Below, piece after piece: positions 29,558 to 40,732 of a DNA stretch of 55,617 nt. Positions within the stretch are counted from its first letter, which is position 1; each line of letters starts with the position of its first letter. A program made the translations under genes and the position numbers. The notes under the pieces are model-generated. The model was not told the DNA's origin and made no database searches. It worked only from the letters and a program-made list of their open reading frames with translations. Source of the stretch: Ophryocystis elektroscirrha (lineage: Eukaryota; Apicomplexa; Conoidasida; Neogregarinorida; Ophryocystidae); contig JAQIFP010000065.1 in the NCBI GenBank assembly GCA_030141585.1, forward strand, positions 5,440 to 61,056, read 5' to 3'.

Positions 29558-31420
29558 ATGAGCCATATAGTGAAAGTAGAGACAAAATTGTTTGATGATC
29601 AAACATTCGGAACATCTGGCATAAGAAAAAAGGTTCATGTATTTGAACAAGAGCATTATATAGAAAACATAATCCAAAGTATATTTAATGCTTTACCGAA
29701 GGAACAAGTTACAGGGTCAACGTGGCTGATTTCTGGTGATGGCAGATATTATACTACCGAAGCAATTAATCGTATATTAAGGGTTTTCTCTGGTAATCAA
29801 ATAGGATTGATATGGATTGCTGAAAACGCTTTAATTTCAACACCAGCTGCTTCAGCTGTCATTAGAAATAGAGAAAATGGAGCTTGTTATGCAGCTATAT
29901 TGTTAACTGCATCACACAATCCTGGAGGCAGAAATCATGATTTTGGAATCAAACTAAATACATCAAATGGAGCTCCCGCTAACTCTAATTTGACAAAGAA
30001 AATTGAAGAAGAATTAAAAAAATTAAAATATTATTATTGCGATGTGGATGCTCCCCATTTTGATCCATCCCATCATAAAAAAGGAGATATGTTTTATATA
30101 AAACATACGACTTCTTTGAAAGAAGCTGTTTTACACAAATTCCAGAAATTTATACCAAAGTTAGCGGATCAATCAGAAAATTCAAAAGCACCTAAACAAC
30201 ATCATACGCTTTGCGAAATAATAGATCCTATAGCAGACTGGATGTTATTGATTAAGCAGCTATTCGATTTCAATTTAATAAAGTCTTTTGTGCAAAGAAA
30301 AGATGTCAAAATACTGTATGATGGTTTATATGGAGTAGGTAGCATATATGGAAAATATATATTTATAAATGAACTGGGACTAAAGGAAGATGCTTTACTT
30401 CACTGTGAACCACGTGCAGATTTTGGTGGTTTGCATCCAGATCCTAACCCTATTCAAGCGTATGAATTATATAAGTTAATGAATTGCTTAGATCGCTTCA
30501 GTGTATTTGATAAATGCCGCTATAAAAAACAAATAGACACGTGTGGAAAAAGCAGCAATAGCTATTACTTTGGTGCAGCGACAGATGGGGATTGTGATAG
30601 AGCAATGATATTAGGCAATGGAGTATATATTAGTCCATGTGATTCTTTAGCAATAATTACTTATTATGCTTCAAAATGTATACCATACTTTAAAAATAAA
30701 GAGAACTTCAATGGAGTAGCCAGATCTATGCCTACATCTTCTGCCGTAGACTTGGTAGCAAAGAAATTAAAAATACCTTGCTATAAAGTGCCAACAGGAT
30801 GGAAATTCTTCAGTAATTTAATGGATTCTAACAAAATAAATATTTGTGGCGAAGAAAGCTACGGTGCAGGGTCGACTCATTTACGTGAGAAAGACGGTAT
30901 GTGGGCAATATTATGCTGGCTTTCCATACTAGCTTATAAGAATGAAGGAAAAAACTTACTATCTCTTCAAGAAATAATGGAAGAATTTTACAGAGAATTC
31001 GGACGTGTATATTATACAAGATACGATTTTGAAGATTTAACCGATATACAGGCAAAGAATATATTCGAGCATCTGGATAATGTCATGAATCAATATAAGC
31101 AGGATACTAATATATTTAATAATTATAGTCATTTAAATAATCCTACATCTTTCGCATATTTTGATTACACTGACCCCATTGATAACACAGTACTCAAAAA
31201 TAACGGCATTGAAATTACAAAAGATGATACGCGCATCGTTTACAGATCTTCACAAACAAGCGCAGACGGGGTCACACTTAGGCTTTACATAGAAAAATAT
31301 GAAAAAACTAATACACAGTCGGACCCTGTAGAATATCTAATGGATGTATATTCTGAAGCTATTCAAATATGTGAACTCACAAAATATACCAATAGAGACA
31401 GACCAAGTGTTATAGCTTAA
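29558..31420 (+). CDS. PGM: Phosphoglucomutase (alpha-D-phosphohexomutase family)
   Basis: Interconverts glucose-1-phosphate and glucose-6-phosphate in the cytosol through a phosphoserine enzyme. A single uninterrupted exon of 620 codons, slightly longer than usual PGM1 proteins (about 560). All four signature regions are present in order. The catalytic phosphoserine loop is TASHNPGGRNHDFGIK (about residues 112-127). The metal-binding loop is ATDGDCDRAMIL. The sugar-specificity loop is CGEESYGAGSTHLREKDGMW, typical of PGM1/parafusin-type enzymes. The phosphate-binding end is RIVYRSSQTSADGVTLRLYI. The start agrees with an N-terminal FDDQTFGTSGIRKKV, the usual PGM opening. It supplies or uses glucose phosphates needed by the trehalose pathway encoded nearby. 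It is one of the few long genes here without an intron. Confidence is high. Confidence 0.96.
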   Translation: MSHIVKVETKLFDDQTFGTSGIRKKVHVFEQEHYIENIIQSIFNALPKEQVTGSTWLISGDGRYYTTEAINRILRVFSGNQIGLIWIAENALISTPAASAVIRNRENGACYAAILLTASHNPGGRNHDFGIKLNTSNGAPANSNLTKKIEEELKKLKYYYCDVDAPHFDPSHHKKGDMFYIKHTTSLKEAVLHKFQKFIPKLADQSENSKAPKQHHTLCEIIDPIADWMLLIKQLFDFNLIKSFVQRKDVKILYDGLYGVGSIYGKYIFINELGLKEDALLHCEPRADFGGLHPDPNPIQAYELYKLMNCLDRFSVFDKCRYKKQIDTCGKSSNSYYFGAATDGDCDRAMILGNGVYISPCDSLAIITYYASKCIPYFKNKENFNGVARSMPTSSAVDLVAKKLKIPCYKVPTGWKFFSNLMDSNKINICGEESYGAGSTHLREKDGMWAILCWLSILAYKNEGKNLLSLQEIMEEFYREFGRVYYTRYDFEDLTDIQAKNIFEHLDNVMNQYKQDTNIFNNYSHLNNPTSFAYFDYTDPIDNTVLKNNGIEITKDDTRIVYRSSQTSADGVTLRLYIEKYEKTNTQSDPVEYLMDVYSEAIQICELTKYTNRDRPSVIA

Positions 31421-31570
31421 ATTTTCAATTTAATTTATTTTTGTGTATTTTTTTTAATTTTTTTAGGACAGAAGCTATATTTTTTTTTTTCTAATTTATT
31501 TTGAAAAAACTTATTCTAATAATCTGATGTAGAATTTAGTTGAATGTATACCAATCCAAGTAATGCATCG

Positions 31571-32265
31571 ATGGCTCCAGGGCTATCTTTTGGGAACAGC
31601 ACAGCAGCCATGGTTGGTATGTCTTGTGGAATTACTATCACAGATCCAAGGCTGCAACCTTTCATGGAGGTACAAAAATTATACAAAATAGTGTTTGATA
31701 TATAAATAAAGTATATAATAGTTAAATGTTATAATTATACCAGTAAAATATATTTTTCCAATGATTATAGAATTTATATTTACTGAATATGTTACTGTAT
31801 CTAATAACACCATTACGTGTATATATATAATAGGCTTATATACTCGGTATAGTATGAATATATATACTATATGTTATATTCAACCAAATAGTTCAAATAT
31901 AACCTGCTCTGTAATTTATATTAATTCATTAATCTATATATATGTATATATACTTTTTTTTTTCAAATAATTATTTATTCTTATGCAATTAAATGCTCTT
32001 AGGCCCTAAGAGAAGAACACGTTCAATTCAATGCTCAAGTCTTCATGTCCAATGGATTTTCAAGAAATACCGCATATGCGGAAGCTGAAAAGATAACTGG
32101 AGATCGATCTCAGTTTTATAATCAAGCTTTAATTGTACTAATATATATATATCTTCGAATCATAAAAACGCTTTATATATACATCAGTGTATACATATAT
32201 TTATATAAATATTCATGTATATATTAAATAGTTTTATAAAAAAAAAAATTATTTTTTTTTATTTT

Positions 32266-32333
<68 letters not shown>

Positions 32334-34709
32334 CTGCATATGTAACTCTACGTACATATATACCTTATATATATCTATACATATGCATATATATATATAT
32401 ATACTAATAGTAATATATATGTATTTGTCTATATATATATATCTATACATATAATAAATATGTGTATCAAGATGCTTAATATCGTTATATAAATAGCTTA
32501 TGTAGAAATTTTTGTTAAATTTCATATGTCGAAAGGTTTAATCTATTCTTCATATACTTTATATATAGTATATATATATATATATATACTTGATATTGAG
32601 TCAACATTGACTATTTTTGGTTTACTATATTTGTATTTAAATATGTATTAATCTACTTTTTCATTTGTTTTTTATATTACATTTTCAACAGAAATATTTG
32701 GAAAGTTTAAGTGACCCAAAAAACAAAGTTCCTCCTACAAAAGCTGAACCGGTTCCACAAATACAGCAGCCCCAGGAATTCAATTACTACAACCATCAGT
32801 TACCACAGCAGCCAAGTGTTCACTTCAATAATATGGAACCGACGAGTAATCAGATATTTTCACAGTTCTTTAATTTGGGAAATTATAATGCATATGCACA
32901 AAAAATCGCAGCATATAAAACTCCATATATGGGTTACCCATATTATGGTAACACAGTTGTACCAACTCCTTTTTCTCCGCCAGTCAAAGCTGAAGCTCCT
33001 ATTAAAACAGAGACCGTTATACCAAAAAGTCAACCTATAATTAAATTTAATATATTTAATTCCCGTAAATCCCGATTTGATGTACCGGCGTCTGTTCCTG
33101 CAGCTTCCCCTCAAATTTCTGCTTCCCGAATATTTGCTTCCATGTTCAACAAACCAGTAACTGAACCAGCTCCACCAATAATTCCGCAGCAAAGTAATCA
33201 AAAGTTAGAACGCCTTATCCAGCAGTGGACATACCGTGTTTTTTCTCAAATGCAGGTATTTAGTAGATTTATAGTACTCATTTTGGTTCATAAATATATT
33301 TTATCTGCGTAAGGCAATTTAAAAAAAAAAAAAAAAGTTGTATACAATGCAAATTAACTAACTTTTTTTTTTTTTTTAGGCTCATGAAGATAGTAAAAAT
33401 TGGAGAAGTTTAGTCTGTGATTTTGTAAGCAAACATACGACTATGTTGCGAAGCGTGTATTCAAATTCTAATAATTCAGTAGAGCTTCCTTATTGGCTTA
33501 CATCATGCATTGTCCCCACTGTTAGTGAAATCCTAGGTACTGTTCCAGATTCGTTTATTTTACCGCCACTAAATCCCCCTTCATCTGCACCTCCCCCACT
33601 CCCAAGTATAGAAATAAAAAAATACAACAAAAAATGTAAAATAAAAAAAAAAAAAAATTATTTTTTATAGCCAAAAAACAAATAAATTATCTTTCCTCTA
33701 AGGACTCAGATTCAGAGCAATCTGATAAATCGTCTACTAAGAAATCCACTGGTTTTTGGCTTTCTCAAAATAATCCCTCTTACACGAAACCTAAGCGCAA
33801 TTTCAAATACAAACCTAAGTAATTTTTTTTTAGAAAAAAGCATCTATTTGTCTCTATAATCATCAATATTTTGAACCTCCCATATATACACATATATGCA
33901 TATTTATATATTTTGATGTTATAAAGAATTTAGTCATAATTTACTTCATTATGCTTCGTTATAGAGCCTCACCTGTTTTCGAGCAAGATACAGAAGTTGT
34001 AACCGTAGAAGAACTTAAAAGACGTGGAGACAGACTACGTAGATTTGGTTTAGATGACTGTGTTAATAACAACCCTGTAAGACTTATTTGTATTCAACAA
34101 TATATCCACTCACTAATAAAAAGTTACTTATACACTAGAAAAACTATCTTTATATATATATAATCATCTCATTATTCAATATAAGTTGCACTTACGAAAA
34201 AACCAACGTTTATCTATATACATAATAATAATATATATGTATATATATATTTTATTAAATTAAGTCGCATTGTTCGTATATACTTATATATGTATATTAT
34301 CAGTATAGTTGTTATCATATATTGTTATTATATATTGTTTTTATATATTATTATTATTATTATTATTATTTTTATTAAATATATAATTATTACATATATT
34401 CTCATTATATATGTATATGTATATATATATAGTAACAACATATATAATATCACTATATATAATAACAATATATATACTATAAACAAAAATAATAATAACA
34501 CATATGAATATATATATATATATATTTCACTCAATGAAGCCGCTATGTTGGTTTATATACATAATTTGAAAAATATATATATAATAATTAGAATGATAAT
34601 AATAATAATTATAATAATGATAATGATAATAATAATAGTAATAATAATAGTATATAATAACGATATATAATAACAATATATAATATCAACATATAATAAC
34701 GATATATAG

Positions 34710-34758
<49 letters not shown>

Positions 34759-34807
34759 ACAATATATAATAACCATGTATGATGACAATATGCATAATAA
34801 CAACTGT

Positions 34808-34863
<56 letters not shown>

Positions 34864-36228
34864 CTAGTATTATTTTTTATAATGCATGTTTATATGTACA
34901 TAAACAATAGGTGGATTAGATTTAAATAATAATAAATTTATGGTGTACACACAAAGTTGTAATAATTGTATTCTCAGACTGAAAGCTCTTCTCTTCCATG
35001 GCAAGAGAAAATGAGTTTTTTATCTTCGTTAAAACGAGTTATAGGAGAAAGTACTCAGCTTGAAAAACCTTATCACCGGTTATGTGGTCCGGTAAATCCT
35101 CAGGATGTACGACCAGAGGCGATTTTAAAAAAATCACTCGACCATTGCTTAAAAAAATTTGAGGAAACGCAGCAATATTCGTTTATAGAAAAGCAGTTTC
35201 GCTCTATTAGACAAGATCTAACGGTTCAAGGAATTAGGAATGAATTTACTGTAAAAGTCTACGAAAAAAATGCAGAAATCGCTATTGAAAACTATGATTT
35301 AGGACAATTCAATCAGTGTCAAACTCAATTGCGGGAGTTGCATAAACATATTCACTCGAATCAGCGAACTCTCTTTTTATGTTATAGGCTCCTGTATTTA
35401 TCTCTCACCAATATGCGTCAAGACTGTCTCAATTTACTTGGCGAACTCTATGCAGAAAACCTAGTTTCGCCTAATATTCCCGATATATACTTTGCTTTAA
35501 ATTTCCGTAAAACCCTTATTGAAGGCAATTTCGCTCGACTTTTCCGAATGAAAAATCAAGTAAATTTATACTCATACATATATATATATATATATATTTA
35601 TATATCTATTATATTTTTAATAAAACTTATAGTTCAATAGATTACAATATATACATTTTTTTCTCTTGCAATACATAATTAACTTTATAATGAAAATATG
35701 TGTAATTTTTTTTTTTCTTTTAAAATAGATAGTAATAATGATATTATAGTTATTAAGAATAGGTTACATTTTTTTTTTTTTTTTTTTTTATAAGCAAGAT
35801 GATTTTTTATTTTTATTTGTAGTGTGATTGACATCTATCTACTCAATTTATATAATATATATATAAATATACTATATGTAATATTAACAAGATGTATATA
35901 TATATATATTAAATGTGTATTGCAGGCTCCGTGTTTATCGAAATATCTGATACAACTATTCAATAAAAGACTGAAGATGATGTATTTATACAATTTGGCA
36001 AAGTGAGTGTATATTGAAATTGCATATAAATGTAGGTCTCACTATACTTTATCAATCAATTTTTTAAAAGAAACTCTTTTCTTTAAAAGTTTGGAGGATT
36101 GCAGACAGTTTTTAATGGAGCAAGATGCCGTATGGATGAATAATGAGGAAATTGATTGCCGCAAAAGTGTTAATATCTTTGAAAACTCCCCTCTACTACA
36201 GAATAAAAAATTAAATGCATTAGGCTAA
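31571..36228 (+). CDS. LENG8-like: LENG8/Thp3-like SAC3/GANP-domain protein
   Basis: Eukaryotic SAC3/GANP (PCI-type) protein related to human LENG8 and yeast Thp3, families linked to mRNA processing, splicing and export. Proposed exons: 31571-31669, 32003-32134, 32691-33255, 33380-33635, 33671-33818, 33965-34089, 34979-35559, 35930-36002 and 36036-36228. The junctions keep phase; the 33819-33964 intron is needed because the frame otherwise stops. The N-terminal half is Pro/Gln-rich with an [13 protein letters not shown] segment like the LENG8 'W..Y..R.F' region. The C-terminal half is diagnostic: [56 protein letters not shown], then [12 protein letters not shown]. The short intron 36003-36035 restores YNLAKSHYTL. 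The protein ends at LNALG. The exon ends at 32134 and 33635 are the least certain. Confidence 0.88.
32266..32330. repeat. (TA)n microsatellite in a LENG8-like intron
   Basis: A perfect TA dinucleotide run of about 60 bp, one of many in the window. Others lie near 2442-2466, 8287-8314, 17830-17876, 22831-22875, 34700-34755, 34812-34858, 42298-42340, 45247-45282, 46188-46222, 47138-47182 and 51494-51532. Nearly all fall in introns or spacers. Confidence 0.9.
36003..36035 (+). other. 33-nt intron in the LENG8-like gene
   Basis: GTGAGTG...AAATGTAG; removing it joins AA and G into a Lys codon and links two parts of the conserved SAC3/GANP domain. Confidence 0.8.
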
Positions 36229-36835
36229 TTATTTTTAAATATTTTTACCAGTAATTTAGGTTAAAAATTAATGCCCTATATATACAACTTCCTTTGCATA
36301 TAAAATAGTTATCTCTAAACTATATATATATATATATATATACATTAAAGTTATCTACTATATAATCTATACTCCACAAAAATTTATTTATAATCATTAT
36401 TATTATCATCATTATATGTTAAAGAAGACAAATTAGTTAAAATACGTTTATATACAGATGTAACAGATATATATACATATAAATAAATATATATATATAT
36501 ATATATATATATTTATTTATATGTATATATATTCATTTATCTATAGTATTATATATATATACATAGTAATTTTTTTAAGTGGTATGAATGGTATAATTAT
36601 ATGAATGGATATAGTATAGTTACCTATAGTATATATGGTGACTGATAATAATAATAATAATATTAATAATTGGTAATAATAATTAGCCAAATGTATATAA
36701 AAAAGAAAGTCTACCATATATAGAACTTATATTTGAGTACAAAATGATGTTAGTACAAAATATATACAGATTCTGAAGTATAGTTTAATATGATAATCTA
36801 GTTAATTATAACATGTATGGAATTAGTTGTTCTGC
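36229..36835. other. Spacer with microsatellites, no gene seen
   Basis: AT-rich spacer holding (TA)n near 36320 and 36490 and an (AAT)n run near 36646. It would contain the 3' UTR of the LENG8-like gene and the 5' flank of the first Cys-Cys-tailed gene. No supportable coding region. Confidence 0.5.
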
Positions 36836-37087
36836 ATGTTAATAGGTAAAAGGAATATGTCAATGAAAATAACCTTCCAAACAGCGCTCGAAAAAGAATT
36901 AGTTTACGTTCCCCCTCGAACAACTTACGTCCCTGCAGAAGTTGTTAAACGAGCAGGCATGACAACCACTTACGATAGTAGAATAGTTCCAACTTTTGAA
37001 GCAGAGTTACAGTTTAAAGGCAAAAAAAGTGAACAGAAATTAAGTTTCTCTGAAAAAAGAAAAACTAAAAGATATGTGTGTTGTTAA
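36836..37087 (+). CDS. Small Cys-Cys-tailed protein, paralogue 1
   Basis: Up to 83 residues from ATG 36836 (or 73 from the in-frame ATG at 36866). The core reads ELVYVPPRTTYVPAEVVKRA then GMTTTYDSRIVPTFEAELQF, and the protein ends in a basic stretch and YVCC. A terminal Cys-Cys is the classical Rab-type geranylgeranylation signal, but double palmitoylation is equally possible. No GTPase motifs are present. The core is shared with the next gene (VPxE, GM.T.YD...VP.FE), so the two are tandem paralogues. Family not recognised. A membrane-peripheral role is inferred from the tail only. Confidence 0.65.
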   Translation: MLIGKRNMSMKITFQTALEKELVYVPPRTTYVPAEVVKRAGMTTTYDSRIVPTFEAELQFKGKKSEQKLSFSEKRKTKRYVCC

Positions 37088-37512
37088 ATGTATATTGTTT
37101 ACCCGCTGGTAAATCTTTTTATATCCTATTGGGCTCAAGTCAGCCTTAGTTTTTTTTTTTATAATCAAAAAAAAATATGTATATATTTTACGAAAGCCCG
37201 CCTCTAAGATAGTAATCTATACTGTCTTTCTTTTTAAAAAAAAAAAATATGCTTTTTAAACTTACGAACCAAGCTTAGAATGTAAACATTACTGAAACAA
37301 GTTAAAGTTAATATGAAGTTTTTAATCCTAAAAGTTAATAAAGATGCTTAATGCAAAATGCCAAAAAAAAAAAAAAAAAAAAAGTCATAAGATAACAATG
37401 TATCTTGTAACATAAATTTAGGTAATATTATAAGTAATTGACAATTTTAGTAATCATTTCAATATGGTTAATTGTATTGAGCTCATGCATAACCTGTACC
37501 TGTATATACAAA
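37088..37512. other. Spacer between the two Cys-Cys-tailed paralogues
   Basis: AT-rich with A/T homopolymers near 37150, 37238 and 37362-37383. Open sequence runs into the second gene from about 37438 but opens with a hydrophobic stretch read from a non-ATG codon; an acceptor-like TTTTAG at about 37444-37449 suggests this could be intron. No other gene seen. Confidence 0.45.
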
Positions 37513-37779
37513 ATGAATAACAACCAAAATCCTTGGTTTAAGACATACAATAATAACCAAATATATTACCCAGAAAACACCGAGTTTGTGCCTCCGGAAA
37601 TTCCGCTAAGGGGAGGCATGTACACACTCTATGATCGAAACACTGTGCCTGCGTTCGAGAAACCCATTGTCTTTGCTGGTTGCAATGGAAACTCACACCG
37701 GAAAAATGAAAAAAATTTCCAGAGTGATTCAATTCTCCCTCAAGAAAAAGTAAATGAAAAGAAAAAGCCGTGCTGCTAA
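37513..37779 (+). CDS. Small Cys-Cys-tailed protein, paralogue 2
   Basis: 88 residues from MNNNQNPWFK. The core is QIYYPENTEFVPPEIPLRGG then MYTLYDRNTVPAFEKPIVF, lining up with paralogue 1 at the VPxE, GM.T.YD and VPxFE positions. A charged linker then ends in KKKPCC. The polybasic stretch before Cys-Cys is typical of lipidated, membrane-targeted tails. An in-frame upstream extension (37438) would add a hydrophobic segment but lacks an ATG, so I chose the first ATG. Function unknown. Confidence 0.65.
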   Translation: MNNNQNPWFKTYNNNQIYYPENTEFVPPEIPLRGGMYTLYDRNTVPAFEKPIVFAGCNGNSHRKNEKNFQSDSILPQEKVNEKKKPCC

Positions 37780-37948
37780 TGATTTGTGTATTTTGCAAAC
37801 ATTTTTTTATTTTTTTATTTACTTTTAACTTTTTTTTTATGTATTGTCTTTACAAAAATAATTAACTCTAATGTATCTTATTTGGATTTGTAAATAGATT
37901 CGTCTAAAGCTTGTTATTATTAGTAATCCTGTGTGTGACTATTCAAGA

Positions 37949-40732
37949 ATGACAATGAATTTTTTATTGCGTACTTTTTTTTTGTCAGTAGTTTTGCTTA
38001 CAATAAAAACAGAAGCACTCACAATCAATGAAGCTATGTCTTATACATATTCTCATTTATTTGAAGGTAATTTTCTATAAGTAAACCAATTAATTATATT
38101 TTTCATTATCAATTTTTATTATTAATAATAACAATAAATAATAAAATTACAATACACTTTTTTTTATATCTTTTTTTTTTATCACTAGTCTAAACAAATA
38201 CATTGAACATTCAGTGATCACCAATGCAAATAAACTATTTATAAATATATATATATATANNNNNNNNNNNNNNNNNTATATATATATGCATATTATTTTT
38301 AATAACAAATATATACGTCAATATTCATTTTTATATGTGAAACTGTCTATTATATTTCATAAAAGTTTTTTTAAACTATGAACATATAATTTATATATAA
38401 TAGTAATATAATATAATATACAACATTTAAAGTTTGCAAAAACGTAAATCATTATAAGATTTAATATTATGTAATTGATATAATCTATATTTATAATTAT
38501 TAATGAACTATATTTATTTTAATCATATAAATATAATACACATTATATCCATGAGATTAATTATGAATCTTAAATTCCGTAATTTAATGATAATTCAAAA
38601 GTTTAGTATGTACCAAAGAATTGATACCAGCACGAAAAAGTATATATTTACACATTTTTTATCCTCAAAAAGATTAAGAAATTACTTAATATCAATAATT
38701 ATTATGAATTATATAAACTTTGTATATATGTATATATAAATATATAATTATACGGCATTAAATTATTGATCGTACTTGCATTTGTTGGTTAACACCGAAA
38801 TATTTCAGGATTTAATATTATGAGATATCCCTATGAAATTGTTGGCATTATTTTGTATATTGTTGTTATTATTTTTGTTTATAATGGCATAAATGAGAAT
38901 ACAGAAAGAGTGAAGAAATGGGCAAGCGTTACTAAAGATTCCTTTATTAAGGTTTTTTCTAATGTGACGCACTTGAAGTTACAGTAATATATTTTACTTA
39001 AATTGATATTTTAGCTGTTACGGCTGGAGCTATTATGAAGTTTTTTTGAATGGACATCCTTCAATAAAGTATTGCTTAGTAAAAATAAATGTAATTTGTG
39101 TATTCATTTGATTAATTAATAGCTTCTCTATCGCCAGTGTTTTTGGCGCTCGCTATGGGAAAAATTAACCTTTTGTCATGACACTATTGAATTTGAAGCT
39201 CTTTTAAATATGAAGGTAATTTTAAAAATACTATTATTCTAGTAAAAATATAAATATCAATAATTATGTGATTCAACTAAATTTAAAACCTGCTTATTGT
39301 TATATTATAATATATTATCAAATATAATATAATGTATATATACTTTATATATATATATATATATATAAAGTATATATATAAGGTATATATATAAATTATA
39401 TATATAAGGTATATATATATGGTATATATATAAAGTATATATATATATATATATAAACTATATAATATATATACTTCATTGACATTTGAAATAAATTATT
39501 TACTGAGTTTTGAACCGAGTAAAGAAAGATATATATCTATCTTACTTATATATCTTATATTGTTGGAAATACATTTTTTTTATCATGAAAATAAGTAATT
39601 TTTAATATATAAAGATAATATTTGTTAACAGAAACCATTTACTGTAGCCATAGGACGCCGGAAATATTTGAAAACATTAGAAGGAATACACGAGGATATA
39701 GTAAACTCAATAAATATGTAGTATCCGAAGTGCATAGAATGATACGGTCACTTATGTAAAATTAGACGGTCTTTCTCCGTATCTTTGTTGTATAGCGGAT
39801 TGCCCCGAGATAGCAAAATCTATAATGTCAGCTGATGTAATCGTTTGTATTCTTTTCATTAATATAGATAATAAATAAATTGAACGCATACGAGTATTAT
39901 ATTGACAAACTAGTTATAACGGATTTAATGCCATCTTTAAGATATGAAACACAAACCAGAGGGTAAAATTTAATAATTATTTATTATTTTGTAGGAAAAT
40001 GATGATCAGGTTTACTTGTAGCTACGATAGTGATGAATTAGCTCGGTGAGCTATTTTAATTTGTCGATAAATCTTATTTAGAGATCAATCCCAGTTTTTT
40101 TTAGATCTGTGTAATCGTCTAGATATTTATAAAATGCCAGATACAGTAATTTTTATACATACAAATTATCTCCCGTATTCAGATAAAAGACAAAATTTCT
40201 TCAGTTAGAGAAATTTTACAAAAAAAAAGAGCTCAAGAAGAACAAGAATTAAGAAAAGCTGTAATTCATTAAAATACTCAATATTTTCATAGGAAATTGA
40301 AAAAAACAAATTATCTAAAGCTCAAAAGCAAAAGGAGCTAATGAGCCACCTTTCATTGGTAAGCAATTTGTTCGAATTACTATTCATATGATATACTGTC
40401 AATCTATCAATAATTTGACATTATTTTTCAATAAGAATAAATTATATAAGGATCTTAATTATATTTGATTCATATTGTGTGTAATCATTATTATTTAGAA
40501 TTATTTAATACTCCATATATGTGGGGATAGTGTTAAATATCAATAATAATACTGCACATTCACAATGCATGCATATTGTGTTATTAGTGTATGAAATTTC
40601 AGTCGTATAAACAAACTTGAATACATATATAATACAATTATAATTAATTAGGAGGAACAAGAAAAGCTAGAGAAAAAACAGCAATCCAAGCAAATGAAGT
40701 CACGGCAGACAAAGATTAGAGTTATCAGATAG
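37949..40732 (+). CDS. CCDC47-like: CCDC47-like ER membrane protein (DUF1682)
   Basis: CCDC47 is an ER membrane protein that works at the translocon in multipass protein biogenesis (PAT complex). Here the gene is split into many small exons. Exon 1 (37949 to about 38066) encodes a signal peptide, MNFLLRTFFLSVVLLTIK. The exon after 38811 gives a membrane segment YEIVGIILYIVVIIFVYNGI, then NENTERVKKWA as in CCDC47. Later exons give FWRSLWEKLTFCHDTIEFEA (about 39135) and KPFTVAIGRRKYLKTLEGI (about 39635). The charged helical C-terminus, AQEEQELRKAEIEKNKLSKA then EEQEKLEKKQQSKQMKSR, matches the lysine-rich tail of CCDC47 and ends KIRVIR at TAG 40730-40732. Boundaries between 39720 and 40210 are not resolved. 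A 17-N gap lies in intron 1. Confidence 0.8.
38260..38276. other. Assembly gap (17 N)
   Basis: Seventeen N within a (TA)n run in the first intron of the CCDC47-like gene; the same length as the other gap, so the size is probably nominal. Confidence 0.98.
39335..39475. repeat. TA-rich minisatellite (TATATATAAGG/AAGTATATATA)
   Basis: Imperfect repeats of TATATATAAGGTATATATA and related AAG, AAA and TGG variants lie within a CCDC47-like intron. No coding sense. Confidence 0.8.

Noticed and set aside
32860..33201. A 113-codon minus-strand ORF
   Set aside because: Antisense to a LENG8-like exon; no independent support.
33951..34163. A separate small gene starting [12 protein letters not shown]
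   Set aside because: An acceptor at 33963-33964 joins this exon in phase to the upstream LENG8-like exon (…KYKPK then ASPVFEQ), so it is internal to that gene.
37438..37512. Hydrophobic N-terminal extension of paralogue 2 as a signal peptide
   Set aside because: It starts at a non-ATG codon and contains an acceptor-like TTTTAG; paralogue 1 has no equivalent segment.
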